A program made the translations under genes and the position numbers. 64,000 bases of DNA, taken from the NCBI GenBank assembly GCA_013368375.1, contig JAACJP010000005.1, positions 1,054,001 to 1,118,000 on the forward strand. The letters run 5' to 3'. This DNA comes from Tricholomella constricta. Lineage: Eukaryota; Basidiomycota; Agaricomycetes; Agaricales; Lyophyllaceae. This document shows positions 12,701 to 24,550 of this stretch, one piece after another. A model generated the notes under the pieces. It saw only the letters and a list, made by a program, of their open reading frames with translations. It ran no database searches and was not told the DNA's origin. The number at the start of each line of letters is the position of its first letter. The first letter of the stretch is position 1.

Positions 12701-15600
12701 CATCAGACTTCAAGAAATGACGCAAGGATGGGTACAGGATACACCAAACATCGCTAGGCGGCAAGTGGTGCGCAGCAGAAGCGATGAACGCCGCAGCCCC
12801 TGCATTTAATTAGCTCATTTCAAACCGAAGGTTTCTGAAGTCTAACCTTGGCGTATCCACACGTTTGGGTGATAGAGGAAACCCAATGTTGCGCTCATGA
12901 GCTCCCATATGCGCATCTTCTGAAACAAACCCAACTCGCAGAGGCTCGTTAACGTCGCGAGGACTTTTGCCACAACTGTCTCTTCAACATCTGTGGAACA
13001 TCGCCGTTTCAGCTACGATCCATTTCCACCAATGCTGGTATATAGGCATACCTGACAGTGCCTGTATCATAAGTGGCAGAATGTACTCCTCTAGACTGCG
13101 CCCTCCAGCACAGGCAGCCACGTCAACGATGCTCTCAAAGAAAGCATGTCGCAGCAACCAATCTCGGTCGTTGAGATAAGTTATCATATGACTCAGTAAC
13201 ACGTCGTTAGTTTTCTGCCGCCCCAGGAATATGCACAGTGACGAAATGTCGTGCAGAACGGCTCGCTTGACGATGCTCGAAGGATCCATCAGCAGCGCCG
13301 AGAGGTGTTCTTGGATGTTGCTCTGCAAATCCTGCATACTGGCGTCGTACGAGACCTTGATGCATCGCGTGTCAGCCAGAAATGGGCAGAAAGCTGGTAA
13401 CGTACGACTACGAACCTCAAAGTGGCCTTGATCGTATTCTTGCGCATCAACGCCCAGCTTGAAAGTTCCGTGCGCTTTCAATGCCTGCCCCATCTCGAGA
13501 TATCGCACAGCCGTATCCGCGAGCTGCGCGACGCACTGCGCATACGTACAACGCACGGAGACTTCAGGGTCCTGGACCAGATACCTGATGTTTGGAATGA
13601 TATACTCCGGGAAGATCGCCGCATTCGAAGGTGTGATCACCGTCACCAACATGAGCTACGTCGCCGTTAGTGAGTTGTCAGACGTAGATGGGACAAAAAG
13701 AAGAGCCACACCACTTGCATCAGGGTGCGCAAGGCAGCTGAGCGAACGACAGCAGCCTCGTCGTGGATAAGGTCGACGATGTAAGGGATCATGCGGTCCA
13801 GCTTAGCCTCGTCCGTGAGATGGCAGGAAAGTGCAAGGAAGACATCCAGAGCACGGATTTTCGACGTCGGGAGAGAGCAGTTCCGGATGTTAGCTGTTAC
13901 AAGCGCTAGTATGATAAGAGCAGGACCGTCTAGGAGGCGTTTTGAGATCGAACATATGGAACATGGCGCGGATGGTCATACCTTCTAATGCAGCTCGGCG
14001 CCCTCTGTGCGCAATCTGCAGCTGGGATTCGCGGTTCGGAATGTGTAACTCGACGGGAAGAATATCCTGAGAGGAATAAGATCGAAATCACTGTGAATGG
14101 AATGTGACTTACTTGAAATGGCTTCGACACGCCGATGGACGCAGTAGTATACTCCACTTTAACGTCTGCTGACTTCCCCTCCTCTGCCGTGTCCGGCACC
14201 AGGTAGGGCTCTACACTCTCATAGTCACCCCATAGTTTCTCCAGTCGGTGATCAGATTCATTTGGGGGAGATTCTGGAACCGATTCCGCAATGGGAGCGT
14301 TGACGTTGTGCCCTAACGAGGAACCAGGCCGTAAGGTCGATCCTGACGTCGAAGCGGCTATGGTGGATGGGGATGTGGTTGTTGGAGGCGATGGTGCTGA
14401 ATAAGTCGGGGTGTTGGGGAGATCGTTGATGGAGGATACATAGTTGTGCAGGAAGGAGTAGAAAGATTCTGGAAAGACGGTTCCGCGTGAAGTATGGAGG
14501 AGGGTATCGAATGTCGGTCGCACAGAAGGGTCGACATTGATCATCTGTTTAATCAGGTTCTAGTGTCCCAAGTAAGCGTTGAGGCGTTTCAAAAGTAGAG
14601 ATCACTCACCCGGACACCTTCATCGTCAATGCCTACAAGATGCACATCCACATTAAACTCCCCTTCCCTGTACTTGAACAGTTGGCTGAGTGTGAACAGT
14701 GGTGCGCCTTCCAGGAACAGCTCGGCGATGACACAACCTGCACTAAAGCAGTCCATAGCCTCCGTCACTTTTCCATCCCGCCTTCCTTCACTTTCCACCA
14801 TCGCTATTCTTGACTTCTTGGCACTTATCTCGGGGTTGTTGCTGGCTGTGTAAAAGCGTTCTGGCGCAATGTAACATGTTCGTCGACCAGAGGTGTCGAA
14901 GAAGAAGGAAAAGTCTGACGGGTCATCGAGTGGGAGGTAGGTCGGTTTGTATGATGCAAAGTCGGAAAGATAAACCCAATTCCACGACGTCACCAGGATG
15001 TTCTCTGACTTGATGTCGCCATGGGACACTTTGCGATTTCGCGCGTCGCGCAAAGCATTGAGAAGCTGAAATGCTATCCATCGTTTCTCGATCATGCTCA
15101 AGAATGGTCGAGTACTGAATCCAGGTCAATTTCCGGGAATAACGAACGTTTAGCTGCACACACCTGATCCGGTCATATAAGTTGCTTGCCACCCATTGTC
15201 GAATGATGTAACCAGCTTTGTCTGTCTCCACGAACGCCTGATGATCGTAGACGTTTGCAATATCGACAAGGGCCTCTCTGTCAACTTTAGTAAATGTTAG
15301 TTTAACGACGAAAGAAACGGGCGAGCGACGCACCCTTCAACCTCCGGTGGTATGTGCGGAGAGACAGTCCAGGATCTGATTTAATGAATATCTTGATAAC
15401 TACGTATCCATTTCTATGGCGGCACTTGACAGACTTCAGAAAGCGAGCTGAACCGAGACTGTTGCACGTGAGATGCGAAATGAAGGGATTGAGTTAACGA
15501 ACCTTTTCTCATAGATGATGTCCCCTCCCAGTTCAGCTACGAATGAGTCCAGCGCGCCAGTAGTTCGCGTTAACGTGGATCCAGAGTGAATGTTCCCCAT
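9719..15600 (-). CDS. VPS15: VPS15, regulatory pseudokinase of the Vps34 PI3-kinase complex
   Basis: Start ATG at 15600, stop at 9719-9721, many short introns. Family role: scaffold that activates Vps34 on endosomal and autophagic membranes. The N-terminus MGNIHSGS carries the N-myristoylation glycine. The kinase-like domain (about 14589-15600) shows SLGSARFLK in place of a glycine-rich loop, catalytic-loop HGDIKSEN, DFA instead of DFG, and the family block DDPSDFSFFFDTSGRRTCYI, followed by APERF. A Ser/Thr-rich linker (13930-14544) leads to HEAT-like helical repeats (about 12600-13900), with IPNIRYLVQDPEVSVRCTYA near 13600. The C-terminal WD40 propeller (9719-11487) shows VTASDDKTVKVWD, GVLTLWDRR, MISGSEDRKLRLWDL and a last blade ending VVKVWRVDLGE. 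Domain order matches yeast Vps15 and human PIK3R4. I saw no breaks, though not every splice junction was checked. Confidence 0.93.
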
Positions 15601-16795
15601 GGATAGGATTGTGGAGTGAATGAAAGCACTTTATAAGGCCTCGATGCCACGACAATCCCCAGTATATCCCGCAGTCGAATTGAGGTATCTATTAGTGTTA
15701 AATAAAGAACATATCTGAGTTCCCAGTTGTAATGTTTCTGCTGTAGTTCTGTGGCCGAATCCCGATCCGTTGCTGATTTCTGAGGCAGTTGACAAGCAGT
15801 GCCAAATACGACCTAACTAGCGTCAATTGCCAACGTTCACGGGAAACTCAGGCAAACCGCGCGACTCTTCAAAACTTCATACTTCATGCCCTATATTGAG
15901 CGCCCCAAACACAAATCCCAGAACTCATCTATCATGAATTCAGCTTCTCTCGGTGACTGCTTCTGAATCTGAGCGCAAGCAACTTTGTACCACCTTACGG
16001 GCCCGAATCAGCTTCTCTATCTGATTGCCAGTGACCAGTCACGCACGAGAGGGTGGAACTAATCTTCCCAAACCATCGAAGCTTTGGAGGCGACATGACT
16101 CAGCGATGACAAGGCTGAGCTAAACCAGCTGCTCCGGCGGAGTGGACAGTTCCTTAGAGTCACTCAATTGTGCTCACATCTGCATGCAACCTCCGATTAA
16201 AGCTCGACTGCGCTTCTTCATTCCTATTATGAACAGTGCACGCATCCTCAGCTGGCTATGGCAAAGCTTTGATAGTAGCTTGGTCTGCTCGGCTCCTCCA
16301 AACTGTCGACAGTGCCGCTCTTCGACGTGGTGTTAAAATTGTCCGGCGCTACCACAACTCCGTCTTCGGGAAGCGAATGCACCCTCTCGGCACAAAGCAT
16401 TTATCTGGCCGCTGTGCCACACGAAATGTGGTTAACCTTGGATACTTGTACATGGTGTGCTTGATATGCGGGTGTGAATGTTGTGGTCTTGGCCATCAGA
16501 TTCCGCCAGTGGTGCCTTCCCGTCTTTAGGGTCATCTGAAGCAGCCACTATAGTGGCGGACATGGTTCTCCTGATTGATTTGTCACTTGGCCGTTTTCTA
16601 TCAGAATGTTTGTACGACGGATTGAATTGAAAGGGGGCGATTCTTGGGACGAGATGAGCGCCACTTCGAGGACTACCGTGGGGTTTAAAGATGAAGGTGT
16701 ACCACGAGTTTCTCTAAAAGCCCGGGCGTAACTCGTTCAAAATTAACAACAACTTTCCACTCACACATCCAGGCCCTTCTTCTACAACGACCACG
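15601..16795. other. Divergent intergenic region
   Basis: 1.2 kb between the VPS15 start (-) and the lectin start (+). Small open frames at 16142-16529 have no recognisable content. I see no RNA gene or repeat. Confidence 0.5.
15629..15637 (-). promoter_or_regulatory. TATA-like element upstream of VPS15
   Basis: CTTATAAAG on the minus strand lies about 30 bp upstream of the VPS15 ATG. That is very close for a TATA box, so this is a weak call. Confidence 0.25.
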
Positions 16796-17367
16796 ATGTC
16801 CAACAATTCCGTCAAAATTGAGGTTGGTTTCAGAGGCACCATTACTGGCGTGAGTCACTCGACCCCCTGACATTGCCTGGACTCACATAACCACACAGCT
16901 CACTCGTTCAATGAATCACCAACGTGCGACGATTACCATGAAGAACGACGCTGGGCGCACCCTTGCTTCGACCACTCTCGTCGGCAACGGCGAGAATGTG
17001 CCCATGACGCAGGAAGTCAACGAAACAATGCGTGCCTGGTCTTTCGGGCCCTTCAAGGACAGCATGACCGTCAGCATCCAGGTCGAACATTCGCAGACAG
17101 GCGAGAGCTTCTCTCCGTCCAAAGCCATCCTCCCAGTCACTGTAAGTCTTTTAAACGCCGGCTTTAATGATTGACTGACGGCCGCCCGTAATTTTAGGTC
17201 AGGAAGGAACCTGACGCATCCTATCCCCAGACTTATGTCGTTTCGACTGTGAGTTTTGTTGAACCGAAACCAGTGCTCTATCTAAATCGTGGAATCAGTT
17301 GTTATCGGAAGATTCCAACGACAACGACTACAACGATTGCATTATCAGTATCTTCCAGTACAAGTAG
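16796..17367 (+). CDS. Small protein with a LecB/PA-IIL-like calcium-lectin motif
   Basis: Four exons (16796-16849, 16899-17141, 17198-17248, 17299-17367) join to 138 aa with no signal peptide, so probably cytosolic. The last exon encodes SEDSNDNDYNDCIISI near the C-terminus. In the bacterial calcium-mediated lectin family (LecB/PA-IIL) the matching segment has the form SEDGTDNDYNDAVVVI and supplies the acidic and Asn ligands of the two sugar-bridging calcium ions. All corresponding Glu, Asp and Asn positions are present here. The upstream part is beta-rich (TMKNDAGRTL, SMTVSIQVEHS), consistent with a beta sandwich of similar size. The protein ends in FQYK rather than the C-terminal glycine that LecB contributes to a neighbouring site. 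DNDYND-type loops also occur in unrelated calcium-binding beta proteins, so sugar binding is inference. Confidence 0.6.
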
Positions 17368-17693
17368 GAGACGGAAAGCGTTGAAACAGGTCCGAGTCCG
17401 CCGTGTATTTGTGTATTGAATTTCGAATGTGTGCAACTTGACAGAAACAAGAGATGTAACTGAATCAGAGGAGACGCTTGGTAATGCGTGCTTTGCAATA
17501 GACTGGTAGCACCGATGAGGCCTGGATAACTTGAATGTCCAGAGGGATGGCCCAATTCTGAAGACCAGGCTCATGATCAGTGGGAGCACGTGCATTGCTT
17601 GACCATATGCCGTCGGCGTTGCTGTTTACGCGTCGTCGCATCATGGAGCTCAGCCCACTCCCAGCGTATGGGGAAATAAACTCCAGTCAACGC

Positions 17694-17701
17694 TATAAAT
17701 A
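17694..17701 (+). promoter_or_regulatory. TATA box of the aldo/keto reductase gene
   Basis: A perfect TATAAATA sits 75 bp upstream of the ATG at 17769, a usual fungal spacing. Confidence 0.55.
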
Positions 17702-17768
17702 GCCTGAGGCCGGGGACCTGTGGTGAGACCTTTGATGACCTTTCTGTCCTTTCAAATCTGCAATTGAC

Positions 17769-19084
17769 ATGTCTCCTTCACGCGTCGAGTACCGCCAGCT
17801 TGGAAAGTCTGGGCTGAGGGTATCAACACCGATTGTAAGTGCCAACTCTCCAAGGTCTCTTAAAGTTATACAGAGTGAATGTTCTTCGCGCCTCAGCTCG
17901 GCTGCATGAGTTTCGGGTCTACAAAATGGGCTGTGAGTCAGCTGTGTTCTGTGTGAATATACCATTGAATATTGTCCAGGAATGGGCCTTGGGCGAGGAA
18001 CAGAGCTTCGAGGTCCTGCAGGCTGCGTGGGACATGGGCATCAACACCTTCGACACTGCAAATAACTATTCCAACGGTGAATCCGAAAGGATTTTGGGAC
18101 GTTGGATTCAAAATGTGTGCGTCATGAACTCTTGATAAATTTGAGACGTGCTAATCGGTTTCCTTAGGGCAAAATTCCTCGAGAGCGCATCGTCGTAGCG
18201 ACTAAATGTTTCGCGCTCGTCGGACAGACCCCCGAGGTCTGGGCACAGTTCACGCCTGAGCTCAAGCAACAGCGTGATTACATCAACCAGAGTGGCCTCT
18301 CCCGTGCCGCCATATTTAATGCCGTCGAGGCATCCCTCGCACGCCTCAATGTCTCCTACATCGACCTCTACCAGATCCACCGCTTCGATTCTACCACTCC
18401 GGCGGAGGAGACCATGAAGGCTCTGCACGATCTCGTGGAGAGCGGGAAGGTACGGTACATCGGCGCGAGTAGCATGCGGGCATGGCAGTTTGCTCTTCTG
18501 AATGAAGTCGCGGAGAAGCATGGGTGGACGAAATTCGTGAGCATGCAGAACGAATATTCTCTGTTGTATCGCGAAGAAGTATGTTCTGGATAAACCTCAC
18601 AGCTACGATCACCTCTTCTAAGTGATGACCTGATAGGAACGCGAGATGAACGCCTACTGCGCCTATCACGGGATCGGTATTATCCCGTGGTCCCCCCTCG
18701 GCGGTGGTGACCTCGCCCGGCCACTTAATATCGAGACAACGCGGACGAAACATATGAAGTCCACACCTTACTACCCAAAGCTCACACCCGCCGACGAAGA
18801 GATCATCCGGCGCGTCGAGGATGTCGCGACAAAGAGGGGCCTGAAGATGGCTCAAGTCGCAGTCGCGTGGGTGACGGGAAAGGTCTCGAGCCCTATTATC
18901 GGTGCGAATTCGGTGCAGAGGCTGGCAGATAACATCACGACGGGCATTCAGCTCGTGGAGGAGGATATCAAATATTTGGAGGAGCCGTATGTTCATTTTC
19001 GTGATCTATTTCATGCTGTAGAGGCTGATCGATGTTCATTGCTGCTTCAGATATGAACCGAAGCGTGTCCATGGTCATGCGTAG
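17769..19084 (+). CDS. Aldo/keto reductase (AKR superfamily)
   Basis: Six or more short exons join in frame from [15 protein letters not shown] to a terminal exon ending EPKRVHGHA. Family role: cytosolic NADPH-dependent reduction of carbonyls in a (beta/alpha)8 barrel. The catalytic tetrad is visible: Asp in [15 protein letters not shown] with Tyr five residues on, Lys in IVVATKCF, and His in DLYQIHRFD. The C-terminal cofactor segment reads [17 protein letters not shown]. Three splice joins at the start (after STPI, TKWA and WIQN) and the last one (EEP/YEPKR) fit GT-AG rules. The sequence resembles the fungal branch often annotated as aryl-alcohol or versiconal-type reductases, but the substrate cannot be read from sequence. 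It sits between the lectin gene and a decayed lectin copy on the same strand. Confidence 0.92.
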
Positions 19085-19429
19085 TGGTGGGTATTGATCA
19101 TTCAATGGTCACAACGGTCTCTTCCCACATTGTCACCCCGAGATAATGTCTGGTAAATGGCGGGACATGTTATTAATTAATTACAAAGTACTTACTTCAA
19201 ATCTCTGTGTTGTGCGTTGGTCATGAGGTTCGACCAAGGTCCGATGGTGACCACCGCAAGTTCGGGATAACCGCTAATGAACTAACAAGGAGTATTCATT
19301 CCTTATTATACACAAAATGAAGCCTCCCGAACTTTCAGTGCGCCCCTCGTCTCATGCTTATTTTATCCCTGGTCTGATTTTCTCTCGCGTCGGCATCAAC
19401 CAGTATTTCATTTTTTTGCTCGACTTTTT

Positions 19430-19835
19430 GATCAGCACAGCCGTGCTGACACCATTGCGAACGTCTGGATGTTCCTGCCGTTCCATTTTTCAAATTTCAT
19501 CTGAAAAGACTCTCTCCATGTCAATCTCACAACCTCCAGGAGACGGATGTATTAGGATGTATAGTGGGCGTTGTGATCGTCATCCAAACGCGCCACTAAC
19601 ACACTTCAACGTTCAACTTTCCAGTCGGTCAGCCTCCATATCCGAACTTGCTTGTCGCCTACCACCACCCTGTCACGCCATCCCATCTCCCTCCTGTGAG
19701 ATCCTTGTCTACTTGTATGTTATACATCACGAATACCCAAGGGCATTGCGAGATGATCGCCGACATAGAAAAACGCGGACAACGTCGACAACAACTACAA
19801 CGATTGCATTGTCACCGTGCTCCAATTAAATAGAA
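19430..19835 (+). pseudogene. Decayed second copy of the small lectin gene
   Basis: Near 19790-19820 one frame reads DNVDNNYNDCIVTVLQL, clearly related to the calcium-loop exon of the intact gene at 17299-17367. The DNA of that part (acaactacaacgattgcatt) is nearly the same as in the intact copy. Upstream, SMSISQPPGDG and PPYPNLLV weakly match the intact protein's SMTVSIQVEHS and SYPQTYVV. No continuous reading frame joins these pieces. A TAG closes the frame just before the motif (unless spliced there), and the final stop is one base out of frame relative to the intact gene. I read it as a pseudogene. A rapidly diverged, differently spliced paralogue is the alternative. Confidence 0.45.
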
Positions 19836-19982
19836 ATTCGGACCATCTGAAAATCAGTGGCTTAAAGAAAGTCGAGGATCAAGAAGAAATCAATGAATGA
19901 TGAGTTCTATTTTATACACTTGCTGCAAATAAGTGGAAAGGCGACAGCAAGTGGTGCTTGCCGGATATGTAGGCAATATAGT

Positions 19983-22015
19983 TCACCTCGATAGGCTGCA
20001 CATGCCCTCGGCTAGGCTGCGTGGATCAACGATCCAAATCGCCGCTCTTCGACTCTCGCTACCCGCCTCTTCCACGGCATCGTCTCCATTCACAAGCCCG
20101 TCAAGTCTGCCAGAAACCCTCGCGAGCTTCATTTCCCTCAAAATCGCTTTGATGCTGGTTTTATTCGCGGTCAACGTCGTCCAGCCAAGCTCCGCGCCCC
20201 ACAATAAGCTCTGTACAGTATGAGCGGTCAGACGTGGATTTGCTTTTGTGACGATCGCTCGTTGAATCTCGCCTGCCTCGGGAAGCGCCGATACATCACC
20301 GACCAGTTCGTCAGGAAGCGCGCGAGGATGTGGTGTAGTCTCTTGGGCCAGAATGTCTCTGGAGGTTTTTGCCAGCGCTTTAGAGAAATGGGGTTGGTGG
20401 AGACCGCTAGTAAATCCTGCAATCAACGAGGGATCGGGTTTGGGGGACGACGGATATATATGGATAGGGAAAAGCGCGACGAATTTGGATGGATAACGCG
20501 AGTCCTGCCAGTACAAGTCCTCGGCCTCTGATTGCGACAGGACACTTGTCGATAGGGTAGATACAGTCCAGAAGAGTGCGTGAGCTCGTCGTTTTTCGCT
20601 TGCGCCACCAATCTTGGCAATAATTCGAAGACAGCGATCGCGTGCTTCAGATGTGGTCCAGAATTCGACAGTCCCCGATGAAATTGCAGAGACCTTGTCA
20701 TGGATCTCTTGAAGCAAGCCTTTCCCCATCTCTTGCAACAGCTGATTAGTTAAAGCCCGCGAATGCTTCGCGAGGTCGCTTGGAAATTCTAAAGCTACAT
20801 CCAATTCGAGATTCTCCGATGACGCGGGAGTGGGCCGGTCCTTCGAATGGATCTTTTTCTTTCCCGATAAGCCATTCTTCTTCTGCTTCCATTCACGGTA
20901 AGATTGTGCGGGTATGAATCGCCTGTTCGCTTCGTCTACAGTCATCGGTAATGGGGCATGGGTGAGGTCTGAGATGAGGGCAATGAGCACTGAGAGATCG
21001 AGGTTTATATTGGCAGAGGGATAGAGTGGAGGCGAAGGGCTAGGTGAAGACGAAAGAGGGTCCAGTGGCGCAGGAATGGGTAATTCGGTTTCTTGGCGCT
21101 CTCCCAGTTGAACACTGATGCCCATCTCCTCCAGTCGGTGGAGAGTCTGAGCTATTCGAGGGTCGTTTTCAGTCTCCCGGGTAGAAGAAGGATCCAACCG
21201 AGTTAGCCGGATCGTTATTTGTGGAATCTCAGCGGTGCCCTCAATGGGATTAGCTTTGGCCGCCGCCAGAAGGGATCGTCCCATCTGGAGGACAGAGTTA
21301 TCAAACTCTGTCTGTGCAAGAGTTGGTCGCGCGTCTTCCATATTATCGTAAGTTGAATCGTCAGAGTCTGTTAGGTAGGAATCGATTTCACGAAATTCGG
21401 CAAGCATCCGTGAATTCTTCACACTGAACGGCCTGTCAGTCAATGCGGATGTAGTATGACAATTGATCGCTTACGTGTTGACTCTAATCCAGCGTTTTCC
21501 ATTGTCTGCTACGACGTCGACTTTCACCGCTGGTGGACGCTTGGTACCGCGCTGTCGTGGATCGACCGACGGTCCACTTATTGGGATGGATTTGAAGATG
21601 GAATCTACTTGTGCGGGTGCACAAAGTACCTCATTCCAGACCGCAATCAGATAGGGTGCATTCGTCGAAAGAGGCGGTAGGTGCGCGCATTGAGGGTCAT
21701 CGAGGAACTACTGGAGGAATTAGGAAATGAACTTGAGGGTATTTCGGTTTATTTTCAAGAAAACCAAACCTTTTTCAACACATCTAAATCGATCTTTACA
21801 GAATCTCGGAGCTTCTTCAGCCCTTGAATATTTTCCTGTTGTAACCATTGCCCGTCCTCGTTGGTATCCGTTCCGTTATCAAGAGACGAGTCCAATATCG
21901 GGGGCCTGGCGGATAAGGGCTGATAGTTGGAGATCGCTTCATGGATATCCTTTAGTCTGATTCGAAGATTCTGGAGTACAGGGTGGGGATTAGTTCCCGT
22001 CGGTGAATCGCCCAT
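19983..22015 (-). CDS. DUF1308 (C7orf25/UPF0415-like) protein
   Basis: Three exons (21770-22015, 21475-21707, 19983-21423) join to 639 aa. Family-type landmarks: an N-terminal helical region with LLDP-free acidic stretches; IAVWNEVLCAPAQV and VKVDVVADNGKRWIRVNTV before the second splice; LDLSVLIALISDLTHAPLP in the position of the family's conserved hydrophobic block; FWTTSEARDRCLRIIAKIGG; and a C-terminal PRLTAHTVQSLLWGAELGW, then TTLTANKTSIKA. DUF1308 proteins are conserved in animals and fungi and have a suggested PIN-like C-terminal fold, but the biological role is not established. The protein is intact and followed upstream by 205 bp to the next gene's stop. The family call rests on motif recall, not a profile search. 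Confidence 0.7.
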
Positions 22016-22220
22016 GAAGTCTGAAGATAAAATGCGTCGATCACTTGAAGCTGTTACCTCTTCTTTCAAGCAAGCACAAACAGCACACTGAGCTGCCGCT
22101 CAGCCGAGTTGCAACCTATGTAAAGGCGCCATAGAACAGCGGAAATGATCAGCAGAGGCCAGATTTACGAATTGCAATAAGTTATTTGTATTCTCCTATC
22201 GTACACGACATCTGCAGTGA

Positions 22221-23430
22221 TTATGGTGCGAAATCATCTTGAAATTTCCGCGGAAGTGGTTTATTATTGAAATTTGCCATCGACGAACTCGAAGGAATAT
22301 CGTGGAGGGGAACGCTATGCGTCGAGGATACTTGCCACTCGAGGACACCGCGATCGGTCGCTGTCACGAGGTCCGTAGACCAGGCGCGATCTTGAGCTAT
22401 GCGAAGAATTATGAGCATTCGAGTGATGCCCTGAAGCTACATTAGACTGGAGTCGACAGCTGATACACATCACGCACCAGGGTAAACGTATGAGGTAAAA
22501 GAAATATATCTTGTACGAAACTTCCTCTGCTGCGGATAATAAGATAGATTATTATCCACAGGGTGAAAAACCCGCCCGACTCCACGAACAACGTGACTGT
22601 CGAGGTGTAAAACGAGGCATGAAGTTTCCCCGCTACAGCCTGGAGTTGAGAGCGCATCATGTGAAGTCGAATGCAGATCATGACCGTGAAATAAATGTTG
22701 AAGGCCATTGTAAGAGCGTGGTACGATACGCCGAAGGATGTTATCCGGGAAACCCATCTGGGATCATGTGGTCGTATTTGCGCAATAAGAAGCGGTATGG
22801 AGATCGCTATGAAGGAAATGGAAAGGAGATTGGAATTCAGAGGGATGAAGGAACATGTCTGATTTCATACCCATTTTCGCGAAATACATCAAAACTGGAC
22901 ATGCCACGATCCACCACTTGTAGTTCCAGATCACCAACAAGCGAAAGAGCATCAAGATATCTGCAACCCATGGAAACAGAGTTGCGCTACGCATCTATCA
23001 ATAACTTCTTTTAGAAATGGAGCCACTGTTATCGAACCTAACTTGACCAATGACGTTGACGTAATTCGACGAATGCTCGCGATGGTACGCATTAGGGCCC
23101 CCAGGAAAATTCCTGTTGTCAACATACGACATTTCGCTGAATTTAAAGATCGCCCCAACAGCCATCGTTGCCAAAGGGAACAGGAAGCTTGAGTAGGCGA
23201 CGATTGCCCAAAAAGTTTGGCCTCGCTTCGGTCTTGCCAGAAGAACTTGGGTGAGTTGGATATACAGCATTAACAGGGCACCTTTAACGACACCAACTGT
23301 TTCATCATTTTTGCAAAGACAGATAAAACATTTACTCACCATACGCAAGGGTAGCCAAGAGGATCCCATAGAAGCAGGCACGTTCTGCCTGCGGATCCAA
23401 AAGGGAGTACAATGGCTCCTTGGCTGCCAT
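22221..23430 (-). CDS. Basidiomycete seven-helix membrane protein, YVDNRN-FPGG family (copy 1)
   Basis: Start ATG at 23430 (MAAKEPLYSLLDPQAERACF), stop at 22221; about five exons with introns of roughly 50 bp. Helices include ACFYGILLATLAYGVV, TFWAIVAYSSFLFPLATMAV, ATLFPWVADILMLFRLLVIW, WWIVACPVLMYF, MAFNIYFTVMICIRL and ESGGFFTLWIIIYLII, then a C-terminal LIILRIAQDRAWS and a polar tail with SSSSMANF. The loop MSYVDNRNFPGGPNAYHRE is a signature I know from a large agaricomycete-specific family of about 300-residue multi-pass proteins of unknown function. The minus-strand TATA-like site at 23501-23508 lies about 70 bp upstream. Whether these are receptors is not known. A relative lies at 28102-29496. 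Confidence 0.8.
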
Positions 23431-24550
23431 GGTGGAGGGCGAATGGGGCGCTGGAGCGCTGGAGGGTCGAAAGCTGTCAGAGGCGCGTGCAGGAGTCGCA
23501 TTATATAAGGGTGGAGATTCATGATCTATGATATTTGTGATACAAGTAACAAGCATGATGATGATCACAAATGATGGATTTTGCCCCATTGAACAGGCTC
23601 AAATGCAGATACAGGGGCCGATAGGGCAATATCCTGCTCCCCATTCATTAATTCAGGGCTATGACCCAGGCGTAATATGCTTAGAATGCGTCAAAGGCAG
23701 CAATAGATTAGTGAAAAAATGCGGTGAAAGATACTTTGTGTTAAGCGCACCTTTCAAAGATAGATAGTGATCCTCGGCATTTGATATCATGCGGTTCGCC
23801 CTCGTATTAATTTCCGGCATGATGCCGACTTAGCCTACACTGCAACATGTGCAGCCTGCTAGACAAGCGGTCGTCGGAGTGTCGTCACTGTCGTGTCAAA
23901 GGGTAACAAACAGTTAAACAACTCGGAGCAAAGGAAAGCACGAAAATGCTTTTGATTGGTTTGCCAATGCTTAAGCGCTTATTTTCTACTTACATAAGTA
24001 AACTGACCTAATGGCCATTGGTCAATCGGACCGCCAACCTTTGTCTCTGAGCATGGACTCTGCGCTCGTCCTTGCAGTCCTAAGAACAGTGCCTCGATAG
24101 CGCCACAGAAAAGAATCGTTTAGCGGTAGTTGTGCATGTGAACTTCTAAGTAGATGTCAGTAAAACAAGGTGTACAAGTAGACCGTAGGAATCCAACCCT
24201 TGAACAGATGATATATGTGGAATAGGAGGATGGACGACGCATGGAAGGTGGAATTTGGAAGTGGAAAGCGGAAGGCCAGCGGAAGATCGGAAAATTGGAC
24301 GGGCGTGGATGGAGTGGATCTGGATTTATGACTAATGGTTGAGATGCTTAGTTGATGTGAATAACCAAAGAAACTGTCAAAAGGAATCTCCTGAATAACG
24401 ATAAGCATCGAAATGTTAAGGACGCAAAGTGAAAGAAAATTTGAACAGGAGCAGATAAGTAGTGAGTAAATCGTTCCAGGCAAGCGGTTAAAAAAACTGA
24501 GAACACAACATCGGTCATGAAAGTATAGGAGAATATTGAGACATCACAGG
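23431..24550. other. Intergenic region without a clear gene
   Basis: 1.1 kb upstream of seven-helix gene 1. The 108-codon minus frame at 24157-24483 is hydrophobic but lacks conserved content and sits where the 3' UTR of the next gene is expected. Apart from the TATA-like site nothing is seen. Confidence 0.45.
23501..23508 (-). promoter_or_regulatory. Putative TATA box of seven-helix gene 1
   Basis: TATATAA-type sequence on the minus strand, about 71-78 bp upstream of the ATG at 23430. Confidence 0.4.
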
